Shown here: positions 10,410-20,410 of the stretch, one piece after another
Layout of the letters: every line of letters starts with the position of its first letter
Numbering within the stretch: the first letter of the stretch is position 1
Assembly: GCA_024291935.2 (NCBI GenBank)
Contig: CM044315.1
Location: 74,444,385-74,508,384, forward strand
Direction: 5' to 3'
From: Okapia johnstoni
Lineage: Eukaryota; Chordata; Mammalia; Artiodactyla; Giraffidae
DNA: 64,000 nt
Translations under genes and position numbers: made by a program
Notes under the pieces: model-generated
The model's input: only the letters and a program-made list of their open reading frames with translations
Database searches by the model: none
Told to the model about the DNA's origin: nothing

Positions 10410-11040
10410 TCTTCCTAAGCAGAGCAGGTCAGCAAGCTGGAGTTTCCTGCCAGTGGGCAGCTGGGGGCTGGTTCATCTCAGAGGGTGCTGTCTCCCCCTC
10501 CTTCCTGCTGCACTGCCTCCTCTCCCCATCCTGCTCTGGGGCCTGGGGCCCTGTGATTGGGCCTGTGGTTATTTAGTCAGTGATAATATTGGATTTACTT
10601 TCATTTCTGAATTGCATCAAATGTCGCCAGTGACATTTAGCTGACACACAAGGAGGAGGCTGGCATTTTTAGATTGTCAGCGTGTTACAGATGTAGAAGC
10701 GGATTGTGTCGGCGTCTGGTTTATTGTTAATTAGATGGAGCCTCAGTGAGCGGGTGGATAAGCCCTTCCATAGCTCGTGCTTCAAACTGACTTCAAACCC
10801 CCTCCCAGAAATTAATGAGGCCCTGCCAGTTTCCCCACCGTGATGGGGAATATGTTTCAGAAGTTTAGGGAGCAAGTGACAAAGTGAGTTGTTCTCCATC
10901 AGTGGGCCTCTTTTATATGCTCAGTTATGTGCTGACAACTCACTGTCTTGCTCCTTTACAATTGAGAGATAATGTGAAAGGAAAACAGTGACATTTGTAT
11001 AGCAATTCATATGGATTCAACATTTATACACCAATAATAT
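10410..11040. other. Repeat-free block; candidate conserved non-coding element at 10555-10770
   Basis: No transposon signature. The core 10555-10770 is AT-rich and contains GATA-type tgataa (10581), a TTAATTAG homeodomain-type site (10727-10734) and a pair gccagtgacatttag / ctgacac. This texture is typical of conserved enhancers, though comparison is required. A 90-codon frame at 10372-10644 has no family resemblance. Confidence 0.3.
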
Positions 11041-11050
11041 TTATTGAATG

Positions 11051-11208
11051 CTTACTAGCTGTCTGACTCCAGGGTAATTCCTTAACCTCTCTGCCTCAGT
11101 TTTCTCATCTGTCAATTGGGATAATAATAGTCCTACCTACTAGCGTTGTTGTGAGAAGTTAATTTAAACATTCAAAGTGCTTAGAAAAGAGTCTTGCACA
11201 AAGGAGGC
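11051..11208 (+). repeat. MIR SINE
   Basis: Sense MIR: taacctctctgcctcagttttctc-like block (11082-11105), then gggataataatagtcctacc at 11118-11137. Confidence 0.85.
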
Positions 11209-11277
11209 ACCACATCCCTCTCTGCTACCACTATGAGTGTTTCCATTTTGTGATTAATGTGGTGGTGCTGAGGGGAT

Positions 11278-11501
11278 GGGGGCTTCCCAGGTGGCACTAG
11301 TGGTAAAGAACCTGCCTGCCAATGCAGGGCACATAAAAGATGACGGTTTGATCCCTGGCTTGGGAAGATTCCCTGGAGGAGGTCATGGCAACCCACTCCA
11401 ATATTCTTGCCTAGAGAATCCCATGGACAGAGGAGCCTAGTGCGGTACAGTCTATGAGGTCACACAGAGTTGGACATGACTGAGCGACTAAACACGCATG
11501 C
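11278..11501 (+). repeat. Bov-tA SINE
   Basis: Full-length SINE with head ggggcttcccaggtggcact and tail gacatgactgagcgactaaa. It is bounded by a perfect 12-bp target-site duplication, tgctgaggggat, at 11266-11277 and 11502-11513. Confidence 0.95.
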
Positions 11502-11659
11502 TGCTGAGGGGATATGCATTTGTGGGAAGTGCTTCTCACATTACTTATAATCTGATGGACAAGGTGGATGAGTCTATGACCAACTCCTCAGAGTCCAGGA
11601 CTGTGTTATTTCAAAATTCTTTGATGATAGGACTTCGAAGTTCTATGATTTCATATTTT

Positions 11660-12013
11660 AAAAAATAATTTTATTTATTTATTATTTTTGGCTGTGCTGG
11701 GTATTCATTGCTGCATGGACTTTTCTCTAGTTGTGGTGAGCAGGGGCTACTCTCTAGTTGTGGTGCATGGGCTTCTCACTACGGTGGCTTCTCTTGTTGC
11801 TGAGCACGGGCTCTAGGGTGCACAGGCTTCAGTAGTTGTGGTGTGTGGACTCCATAGTTGTGGCTCTTGGGCTCTAGAGCACAGGCTCAATAGTTATGGC
11901 ACATGGGCATAGTTGCTCCATGGCATGTGGGGTCCTGCCCAAACCAAGGATGGAACCCCTGTCTCTTGCATTGGCAGGTAGATTCTTTACCACTGAGCCA
12001 CCAGGGAAGCCCC
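11660..12013 (-). repeat. CHR-type (CHR-2-like) SINE, full length
   Basis: Antisense copy with an attatttttggctgtgctgg start, the repeated 'tagttgtgg...gggctct' body and the head end accactgagccaccagggaa. It has a perfect 14-bp target-site duplication, tgatttcatatttt, at 11646-11659 and 12014-12027. Confidence 0.93.
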
Positions 12014-12394
12014 TGATTTCATATTTTTAAGATTCTCTAAAGTGATAGTCCTAACATTCTATGGGTCTATGGTTCTAAGTTTCTGTGATTCTTAAGTGCC
12101 AAGAGTTGATCTGAAGTGACAAACAGTGGCTTGTTGTTTGCCAAACCGGTTTCCCTCTCCTCCTGAGCACGTAGACTATTTCTCTGGCCTCTCTCATTGT
12201 TCAGTGTGACCACGGGCTGAGTTCTGGCCAAAGAAGATGAATGGAAGGGATGAGGCCACTGCCCGGCCTGGCCCAGGAACCTTCCATGACTCCTGCACAC
12301 CCTTGCTTTTTCCATCTCTTGACAGCATACCAAGGACCTATCAGTGGGCAGAGCCACAATATGGAAGAGCCTGGGCCCCTAGAGGAGCATGTGG

Positions 12395-12475
12395 AAGGTT
12401 GTCCAGCCAGGAACGTGAGTAGGAACCAAACCTCTATTGTGTTAAGCCACTGAGATTTCAGGATTGATCTAATCT
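12395..12475 (+). repeat. Possible MaLR/ERVL LTR 3' scrap
   Basis: attgtgttaagccactgaga at 12437-12456 resembles the 3' terminus shared by several ancient ERVL/MaLR LTRs. The rest is too decayed to assign. Confidence 0.4.
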
Positions 12476-13424
12476 GGCAGCTGGCAATTTGGGGCAGATG
12501 AGAAGGCAGGTGGGGGTGGGACCCTTCCTGAGAGAGCCTCCTTCCCATCCTTTCCCATCTGTGGCATTTCTCTCTCACCACCTCCAACAGCCCTGTGGTT
12601 GGCTCATGATGCCCCCAGCATGCAGGTCCAAGCCTGCCCCATCCTGAGTCCCAAACTCAGCTTTTTGCAGGAGGGGCTTAAGATTGTCCCTAAGGTCACA
12701 CCCCTGTGGCTGAGTCCGTCCTTCTCCTTACCCTATAACAGGTAAGAAAACCTTGGCTGGAGGTGATATGATCCCATCTGGTGGGTGGGCCCAGGTCTGT
12801 CCTGGTGGCCCCTCTTCCCTTTTCCTGTTGGAATGAGCTGGGCATGGGGACGGGACTGGGGCAACTGCCTGTGTGCTCCTCTATCTCCCCCGTTGTACCT
12901 GCAAACCCCGCTTCCCCCCACCCTGCCCCACCCCGAGTGTGCCTGCCGGGCGATAAAGGCTGCTCCTCCCTCTTGATAGAGTGCCTCCGGCTCAGCCAGA
13001 ACTGGGGCCGGAGGACCCAGGACAGCCCTCAGGAGCGGGCAGAGGTCACTTCAGTGGAATTAGGAATACAGTCTGTTCTTTGTTGAAGGAAACTTCCTGT
13101 AATTTATGCTTAAACTGCACTGGGAGAGATTGTGTTTTCAGCCTGCACTAGTTGGACTAGTAAATGGGCTCATGGTAAGAACCTTTCCTTCTGCCTGAGT
13201 GTGGCTCACACCCTGGGATTCAAACTTAAAAAAATAACTGTATGAACTTCACCAGAGGCTACAAAGGTAGTGCGGGTCAGGGGAGAGCGGCATCTGGAGC
13301 CCTGTCCTCTCTACACAGAGAACCTTCCCTTTCTTCTCCATCTGGTAACTGGAGCTGCCCAGCCACCTCCTCTAGGATACCCTCCTTCACCACCACCCCC
13401 AGAGTTAGCTGCTCCTTCCTCTGT
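12476..13424. other. Unannotated GC-richer stretch
   Basis: About 950 bp without a recognisable gene or repeat. C-rich runs near 12905-12935. Open frames of 62-103 codons on both strands overlap each other and show no domain. CpG remains low, so it is not an island. Confidence 0.4.
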
Positions 13425-13474
13425 GCCTCAGTTTCCTCATCTGTGAAAGGGGGCACACTAAGGATTAATGAGAT
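13425..13474 (+). repeat. MIR fragment split by BovB
   Basis: gcctcagtttcctcatctgt at 13425-13444 is the MIR core. The BovB copy starts inside its 3' part. Confidence 0.65.
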
Positions 13475-14112
13475 GCCGCAAATAGATGGAGAAAAAGTGG
13501 AAACAGTGACAGACTTTTATTTTATTGGGCTCCAAAATCACTGTGGATGGTGACTGCAGCCATGAAATTAAAAGACACTTGCTCCTTGGAAGAAAAGATA
13601 TGACAAACCTAGATTGCCTATTCAAAAGCAGAGACATCACTTTGCCGACAAAGGTCCATATACTCAAAGCTATGGTTTTTCCAGTAGTAATGTACAAATG
13701 TGCGAGTTGGACCATACAGAAAGCTGAGTGCCAAAGAATTGATGCTTTTGAACTGTGGTGCTGGAGAAGACTCTTGAGAGCTCCTTGGAGTGCAAGGAGA
13801 TCAAGCCCATCAATCTGAAAGGAAATCAACCCTGAATATTCATTGGAAGGACTGATGCTGAAGCTGAAGCTCCAGTCCTTTGACCCTTTGATGTGAAGAG
13901 CCAACTTACTGGAAAAGACCCTGATGCTGGGAAAGATTGAGGGCAGGAGGAGAAGAGCGGGACAGAGGATGAGATGGTGGGATGGCATCATTGACTCAAT
14001 GGACATGACTTTGAGCAAACTCCAGGAGATGGTGAAGGACAGGGGGGCCTGGCGTGCTGCAGTCCCTGGGGTCACAAAGAGTTAGACATGACTTAGCAAC
14101 TGAACAACAACA
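13475..14112 (+). mobile_element. BovB LINE fragment (C-terminal RT region plus 3' tail)
   Basis: 5'-truncated BovB. A frame open over about 97 codons (13525-13818) encodes the C-terminal part of the reverse-transcriptase ORF, with the characteristic 'ESWTIKKAE'-type region, here mutated, followed by the FELWCWRRLLR block. The frame then breaks and the non-coding tail ends gacttagcaactgaacaaca. Non-autonomous, dead copy. Confidence 0.9.
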
Positions 14113-14540
14113 CAGAATGTGCTGAGACCTGAGCCTGGCCCTAGCGAGCATCCCGGTCTATCAGCTGTGGCTCTTGGGTTGGGTGTTGGCATTGGTATTA
14201 GGGTGGCTCACTAGGATTCCAGTCTTCATAGAGAGGCACTGACCTTCTGGGAAAAAAGACCAAAGAAAACTTTGGCTTCCACACACTAGTGTTAGTCAAA
14301 GAAAGGGGGACAAAGACTGTCCTGGGACTCTGGGAAGAGTGTCCAGGAGAGGCAGCAGCTGGGCTTGTCATTGTCTTCTGTGAAGGAAAGTGCTTCTGAG
14401 CAGGGACCCTGAAGTGGCTTCCACCCAAGCCACCCAGCAAGCACTAATCTCGGTTCCTAAAGAGAATGGCAAGGGTGCTTAGTAGAAACACAGAAATGAG
14501 AACTGGAGCAATCTGACGTTTTAAACTGGGCCCGGACAGT
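14113..14540. other. Unannotated stretch
   Basis: No recognisable feature; open frames here are short and unrelated to known families. Confidence 0.4.
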
Positions 14541-14640
14541 TTATACTTAAGGAAGCTGAAGTTCAGAGAGGGTAAATTACTTCCCCAAAGTTGCACAGCA
14601 TTAACTGGCCGAGCTGGAGTTGGAACAGCAGTGTCCAGGT
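14541..14640 (-). repeat. MIR fragment, antisense
   Basis: Contains gaagttcagagagggtaaat at 14559-14578 and a degenerate 'gagctggagttggaac' block, the reverse-complement MIR core. Confidence 0.65.
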
Positions 14641-15809
14641 CTTTCCCTTGGTTTGGTGCAGGGCCAATATGGAGGAGGGCAGCAGAAGCAGGGGCGGAGA
14701 ACTCCCAGCTGGCAGTGCTGGTGCAGGCAGCTGGTAAGCTCAGGATGCTGTGGAACAGGAATCATGAGCCTCCCCAGGGACCAAGAGAAGGCTGGGCCTC
14801 CTGGACTCCTCATCCTCTGTCTGGGGGATGGCCTTCCTCTCCAGTGGCTGTGGCCGAGGAGTCAGTGACGTTACAATGGGTACCTGCTCCCCGTGGATTA
14901 GTGCTTGTTTGGAAGGGCCACGTACACTGCACACTTGCCCTATGTAAATAACAAAATAAAAAGGCAGGCTCTGTCACCATGCCACTCTGCAGTCCCTGTG
15001 CAGTTTCGCTGTCCCTTGGAGCAGGAGGCTTCCAACTGAAGGATGTTTATGTACTAATGGATTCTACTTGAGTTGCCATCTAAACAGCAAACATCTTTGC
15101 AGCTGCATAAAATCTTCCCCAGGGGGTGGGGGGGAGAGTGATGAGCTGGGCGGAGGTGGGCTTTACATGCTGTTATTTTTAGAACACTTGGCAGAAGGCC
15201 TTAGAGATTTGAGAGAAGTTTTTCAGGTTGGATATAATCTCAAAGAATGGAAAGAGGCTGAGAGAGATGGTAATTCTCTAATGGTAGAGCGTGAGATAAA
15301 AGGCTAAAATATTTATGTCGTCTTCGTCTTTTAAACCTGAGTTTTATAGGGATGAAACGTAGTATCTTCCATTATATACTGTCAACCTTATGGCAGCGCC
15401 TTAGTCACAGCTGCTGTGATGTGCAGCAGACACTTAATTCTCTTGTTCACAGTTCGGAGTCTCACTGAATCGCTGACCCGTATGTCTGGTAGTTTCCTCA
15501 ATTACCTGGGTGTTAGAGCTGCCCTAAGTAACCCAGAGCTCTGAGTATATGGAAGACCTGGTGTGTTTGTTTCCCTCATGGCTGCTGTAAGGTCAGAAGA
15601 CACATGGAAATTGATCTCTGATTAATGGTGAGCTCATAAATAATCTCGGGACACGGATATGTCCTGAGAACAGGGAAGGAAGTCAGGGTCGAAGGCAGGC
15701 CAACCCAGGGAGGGGAGATTAGGGAGATAACGGGAGACTATGGCCCCAGTTGTGTGATTGGAGGCCGCCCTGCGGCGAGAAAGGCACCTGTTTTTCCCAG
15801 AGATGCACT
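14641..15809. other. Repeat-poor block; candidate conserved element 15160-15560
   Basis: No transposon recognised over more than 1.1 kb. The AT-rich core (15160-15560) includes taaaggctaaaatatttat-like and ggcagcgcc...cacagctgctgtgatg sequences with an E-box-containing CAGCTG (15409). It could be a conserved regulatory element. No convincing exon. Confidence 0.3.
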
Positions 15810-15985
15810 GGGCTGTGGTCTCAGATTTCCCACTTTTGCCCAGGAGGGTGGGAAAGTCAGTCACCCCTCTGAGCTTCAGTTTTCTTATTGGGGAGCAGGT
15901 AATAGTCCCTGCCTTACAGTGGTGACATGAAATAAGGGATGTAAAGTCAAGGGATGCGCGACAGTGCTGGTGTGTATCCCCTCTG
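15810..15985 (+). repeat. MIR SINE
   Basis: Sense MIR core: gtcacccctctgagcttcag near 15861, then 'ccctgccttacagtggtgac'. Confidence 0.6.
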
Positions 15986-16354
15986 GCGACAGCTGGGTTT
16001 TCTGTATTTCTCTATTTTCTTTCTCTCCCTGTGTGCTACTGACAGAGCTGAGCAGAACAAAGACTCGGCGGGGGAAGGGGGAGGATATTGTGACTCCCAT
16101 TTTCTACCAAACATCTGACGTTTTTGAAGTTTGGGATGTTGTGGTGGAGACTATTTCTTATCAGAAGTAATTTCTCAGTTGTAGATTAAAACTTAAAAGA
16201 TTCAGTCCTTGGTCCTTGGCTCCCAGTGGATCCTCAGTAACTATCTGGGGTGGAATGTTGACAATCAATGCCCTGTCCTCCCGGGCTTCATATCACACAG
16301 GAAACATATTGACCATCTGCCCCTGGAAGTGGCTGAGCAGATAATAAAGCACGT

Positions 16355-16580
16355 TGCACTTGGGGTGGTCTTGAGTTTTCTCAACTGAGGTTCTGCCCAA
16401 AATGCCAGGGATACACTGAGTAGAGAGGGACTGACTAATGGTCTGGGAAGTCAGGAAGGCTTCATAGAGGAGGTGACATGTGAGCTGGGTCCTGAAGTAC
16501 ATAGGAGTTCTCCAAAAAGAGACAGGGGTAAAGAGTGTTCTGGACACACCACACATGTGAAACTCAGAGGCATGAAAGGA
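16355..16580 (-). repeat. L2 LINE fragment, antisense
   Basis: aggaaggcttcatagaggag at 16452-16471, followed by tgacatgtgagctgggtcct (16473), is the antisense of the L2 3' region. Confidence 0.7.
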
Positions 16581-16727
16581 GAGCTGCAGTCATGACCTTA
16601 GTGAAGCCTAGGAGTGTTGACAGCAGCTCTGCAACGCCTAGGGGTGGCTGGTGCTTCAGATGGACAGAGTTAACCCCTGTCCCACCACCCCCCAGAGATG
16701 CAGCTAGGGATGCTGCTTATCACTATA

Positions 16728-16985
16728 TCAATTAGCATTTATTGAGTACTTAGTTTGTCCCTGGCACTGGAGGTGCTTTCCACATGTTAACTCCCTTCAT
16801 ATCCATCAAGTTTATGAGGTAGCTGCTGTTTATCTATTCCCCACTTTAGAGATGAGGAAATTGATGTCCATAGAGGCTAAATAACTTCCTGAAGGTCGTG
16901 TACCAACAGTGACAAGCATCTCTTGTCTCCCCTTCCTCCATTCCAGCGCGCTGCCTTATTTGGTATCCGCCCACAGATTTCTTAT
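16728..16985 (-). repeat. MIR SINE, antisense
   Basis: Reads tagcatttattgagtactta (16732) and agagatgaggaaattgatgt (16849): reverse-complement MIR. Confidence 0.75.
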
Positions 16986-17438
16986 ATGATAGGGCCAGAG
17001 TGAGCCACTAATTTGGAAATCACTGTTCAGCTGGGAATGGGGTGGGGCGGGGAGAAGAAATCAAATGTGATGACAAAATGGAAAATTAGAGGTGGCTAAA
17101 ATTAAGTGATATTACTCACATACCACAGGCCTACTCCCACACCTGTTTTTCATCCTGTTTTCTTCCCTTTCTTCCCCTCGGGTCTTCAGTAGAGCTGGGC
17201 ACAGGTCGCTGGTGATAACAAACCGAGAGAATTACAGTGTCCAGAGTGGCCTCCCTGCTAGCGCTGGTCTGGGAGGTGGCACCAGCTCCCTGGTGCAGCA
17301 GCCGCTTTAATTTCCGCCTTCCTCCTTTGTCTCTCTTTTGAGGCTTGACTTTAAATGAAAAATTTTCCCCCCACTTGCTGAAGGCCCTGGGGATCACGAA
17401 GTTTGTCTGAGGGGTGGAGGCTGTGGGATGGAGCAGAG
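16986..17438. other. Unannotated stretch before purine tract
   Basis: No repeat recognised. 17270-17400 has a repeat-free, moderately CpG-containing texture (agcgct, ccgctttaatttccgcc), but no exon is supported. Confidence 0.35.
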
Positions 17439-17548
17439 CGGGGAGGGGAGGAGGAGGGAACTGAGGGGAAGGGAGGGGCAGAGGAGGGGGGAGTGGTGGG
17501 GAGCGAGAAGGCAAAGAGGAGGGAAGGAGGAGGAAAGGGGGGGGTGTG
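17439..17548 (+). repeat. Homopurine G/A-rich tract (G4/H-DNA-prone)
   Basis: About 110 bp that is overwhelmingly G and A, with many runs of three or more G (for example ggggaggggaggaggaggg from 17440) and a G8 run near 17538-17545. The two proline/serine-rich minus-strand frames across it are low-complexity artefacts. Confidence 0.8.
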
Positions 17549-17837
17549 AGATGGTGGTGCTCTGGGGACCCTCTTCTCCCTGCCTCTCTGCCTGCTTCTG
17601 GGGTTCCGAAGGTGGGGATTGTTCTTCAGGTCCACAAGTCTCAGTACGCTGGAAAAAGCCTGGTGTTGGCCAGGAGGAGGCAACTTGTGTGGGTGTGAGC
17701 AGAGTTGTGGCTGCTCACTGAGTGTGTTGAAGTGAGCTGAATGGACAGGCTCAGTGAAGGGGTTGGGAGCATGGTCAGTGACTGTGGGTGAAGCTCAGTC
17801 TTGAAATCCAGAGGAGGGATGGCTCTGGGGTGGGGTG
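17549..17837. other. Unannotated stretch after purine tract
   Basis: No gene or repeat recognised. Confidence 0.35.
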
Positions 17838-17873
17838 GGCAGTGTTGCAGTTTAGATGCCAATAGATCTGTAT

Positions 17874-18062
17874 ATCTTCCCTTGTGGCTCAGCTGGTTAA
17901 GAATCCACCTGCGATGTGGAAGACCTGGGTTTGATCCCTGGGTTGGGAAGATCCCCTGGAGAAAGGAATGGCTACCCACTCCAGTATTTTGGCTGGGAGA
18001 ATTCCATGGACTATATAGTACATGGGGTTGCAAAGAGTCGGACACGACTGAGAGACATTCAC
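17874..18062 (+). repeat. Bov-tA SINE (first of a same-site pair)
   Basis: Sense SINE from cttcccttgtggctcagctg to gacacgactgagagacattc. It is flanked by agatctgtat at 17864-17873 and 18063-18072. Confidence 0.92.
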
Positions 18063-18072
18063 AGATCTGTAT

Positions 18073-18303
18073 TTGGGCTTCCCAGGTGGTGCTAGAGGTA
18101 AAGAACCCACCAGCCAATGCAGGAGACATGAGACATGGGTTTGATCCCTGGGACAGGAAGATGCCCTGGAGGAGGGCATGGCAACCTGCTCCAGTATACT
18201 TGCCTGGAGAATCCCATGGACAGAGGAGCCTGGCAGGCTACAGTCCATAGGGTGGCACAGAGTTGGATGTGATAGAAGTGACTTAGCATGCATGCATGCA
18301 CGC
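18073..18303 (+). repeat. Bov-tA SINE (second of a same-site pair)
   Basis: Sense SINE starting ttgggcttcccaggtggtgc, with a (gcat)n-type tail at 18288-18302. It is flanked by agatctgtat (18063-18072) and agacctgtat (18304-18313). Confidence 0.92.
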
Positions 18304-18454
18304 AGACCTGTATTCAAATCCCAGCTTCTACCACCCAACAGCTGTGTGACCTGGGCGAGGCTCCAACCTCTCTGGGCCTCAGCTTCCTTGAGGGCTGCTG
18401 TGAGGTTTACATGACACAAATTATATGACTAACCTGGCTCATGCAAGTTCCTTG

Positions 18455-18608
18455 CTTTCTCTCTACTGAGTATTAACTACCTGTGTGACTCTGGGCATGT
18501 CACACTACTTCTCCAAATCTCAATTTCTTGATAAAATGGGGTAACTAATGGACTGCCTCTTGTGCCTACCTCACTAGGTCAGTGCAAGGATGAAATGATA
18601 CAAGGAGT
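18455..18608 (+). repeat. MIR SINE
   Basis: actacctgtgtgactctggg at 18476-18495, 'ataaaatggggtaactaatgg' near 18532 and caaggatgaaatgat. A second MIR directly following the one split at 17838-18440. Confidence 0.75.
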
Positions 18609-18964
18609 ACTTAAAAATCCATCTATGAAAACTGCAAAGAGCTGACAGATAGGAGAAGTAATTGAGGTACTGGTTGTGTGGCTTCTGTTTGGAATTGTTA
18701 TCAGTGCTGGGGTCTTAGACCCGTAGGGCTAGGCTTACTGTTGCTTGCCTCTGACCCTGAAAATCTTTGGGTTTAAAGAACAGCAGAATTACTCTGTGGC
18801 AAGGGAGGCTTCTGGGAGTGCTCTGATGCTCTGTATTTTGATCTGGGAGCTGGCTAGACAGGCAGTGGGCTTTATGAAAATTCATCAGGCTGTGTAGTTA
18901 TGATTAGTGCACTTTCTGTATCAATTTTATATATCAACAAAACACTTTACTTAAAAATATTTGT
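18609..18964. other. Unannotated stretch
   Basis: No repeat or coding sequence recognised. Confidence 0.4.
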
Positions 18965-19045
18965 GTATGCCGATTGCATTATTTATTTAATTATTGGAGT
19001 ATAATTGCTTTATAATGTTGTGTTAGTTTCTTCTGTTTGCTTGTA
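18965..19045 (-). mobile_element. L1 3'-end scrap
   Basis: tggagtataattgctttata at 18996-19015, then atgttgtgttagtttcttct, is the antisense L1 3'UTR seen at 44570. Confidence 0.65.
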
Positions 19046-19189
19046 TTTTTAATGATATTAATAATTGTTAAAATTTTAAGGTAGGCTAAGGGTATTTGTT
19101 TAAAACAGAAATAATTCCTATTTTTTTAGGCACATGTTGAAATGTTTACGGATGAAGTGAATGGAATTCGATTTAAAAAAAACCCTCAA

Positions 19190-19355
19190 CAATGAGGGGA
19201 TGGTGGGGAGGGGGAGCTGGTAGAAATGTAGATGAATCAAGACTGGCCAGGGGTTGATAACTGATGAAGCTGGAACACGGGTTCATGAATGCTTACTATA
19301 TTCCCTATTTTTGTATATTTAAAAAAATGTCCATAATAACAATGTTTTTAAAATA
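19190..19355 (+). mobile_element. L1M 3' terminus
   Basis: Sense L1M 3' end: gataactgatgaagctggaa (19256), cacgggttcatgaatgctta and attttcc-like 'aaaatgtccataataac' near 19324. Confidence 0.6.
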
Positions 19356-19444
19356 TTGAGAATTTTGTATAGATCATGACCAAGTGATATTCATCCCAGG
19401 CCGGCAAGGCTGGTTCAACACTTGAAAATTAATTAATGTTATGA

Positions 19445-19635
19445 AAGTGAAAGTCACTCAGTCATGTCCGACTCTTTGCAACCCAATGGACTACACAGTC
19501 CATGGAATTCTCCAGGCCAGAATACTGGAGTGGGTAGCTATTCCCTTCTCCAGGGGATCTTCCCAACTCAGGGATTAACCCAGGTCTTCTGCATTGCAGG
19601 CGGATTCTTTACTAGCTGAGCCACCAGGGAAGCCC
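19445..19635 (-). repeat. Bov-tA SINE
   Basis: Antisense SINE running from gtgaaagtcactcagtcatg to gagccaccagggaagcccta, inside L1 ORF2 sequence. Confidence 0.9.
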
Positions 19636-19805
19636 TAACGGGCATAGATGCAAAAATTCTCAACAAAATGTTATCAAGTTGGATTAATAAGAATATCAAA
19701 AGGATCATACAGCTTGATCAAATGGGATTTATTTTAGGAATGCAAGGATAGTTCAACATATTCAAATCAATAAATTTCATACACCATATTAATAAAAATC
19801 ATATA

Positions 19806-20342
19806 TTGTTGTTGTTCAGTTGCTAAGTAGTGTCTGACTCTTTGTGATCCCATAGACTGTAGCATGCCAGGGTTCCCTGTCCTTCACTATCTTCTGGATT
19901 TGCTCAAACTCAAGTCCATTTAGTCAGTGATGCTATCCAACCATTTTATCCTCTGCCACTCCCTTCTCCTTTTGCCTTCAATCTTTCCCAGCATCAGGGT
20001 CTTTTCCAATGATTCAGCTCTTTGCATCAGGTCAAAGTATTGGAGCTTCACCTTCAGCATCAGTCCTTCCAACGAATATTCAGGACTGATTTCCTTTAGG
20101 ATGGACTGGTTGGATCTCCTTGCAGTCCAAGGGACTCTCAAAAGTCTTCTACAGCATCACAGTTCGAAAGCATCAATTCTTTCACTCTCAGCCTTCTTTA
20201 TAGTACAACTCTCACATCCGTACATGACTACTGGAAAAACCATACCTTTGACTAGATGGACCTTTGTCAGCAAAGAGATGTCTCTGCTTTGTAACATGCT
20301 GTCTAGGTTTTTCATAGCTTTCCTTCCAAGGAACAAATGTCT
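19806..20342 (-). mobile_element. BovB LINE 3' fragment, antisense
   Basis: Starts with the reverse-complemented tail (tgttgttcagttgctaagta) and passes through the 3'UTR and the C-terminal RT codons, ending near ttccttccaaggaacaaatg. Minus-strand frames (for example 19920-20141) match other BovB copies in the window. Inserted within L1. Confidence 0.9.
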
Positions 20343-20410
20343 ATCAATAAATTAGGTATAGACGGAATGTATCTCAGCATAATAAAGGCCCTCTATAACA
20401 AATTCAAGCT

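Larger units (their letters stand above)
17838..18440 (+). repeat. MIR SINE interrupted by two Bov-tA insertions
   Basis: The 5' part lies at 17838-17873, and the rest resumes at 18304 (agacctgtattcaaatccca, then acagctgtgtgacctgggcg at 18339). The two SINEs between them occupy one target site; see the separate entries. Confidence 0.8.
19360..20410 (+). mobile_element. L1 ORF2 remnants split by Bov-tA and BovB
   Basis: Three pieces of L1 ORF2 reverse-transcriptase coding sequence lie at 19360-19444, 19636-19805 and 20343-20410. The first and second overlap in content: both contain a tga(c/t)caa(g)tg...ggttcaac segment, at about 19378-19422 and 19715-19763. They are therefore two L1 copies or a rearranged copy, not one copy simply split. 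All are stop-riddled. Confidence 0.65.

Noticed and set aside
17131..17683. Two proline/serine-rich minus-strand frames
   Set aside because: Direct product of the homopurine tract at 17439-17548, which contains few stops on the pyrimidine strand.
17801..18250. 149-codon plus-strand frame and its minus-strand partner (17889-18419)
   Set aside because: Both are translations of the paired Bov-tA SINEs.
18286..18303. gcatgcatgcatgc short tandem
   Set aside because: It is the degenerate tail of a Bov-tA element, not an independent feature.
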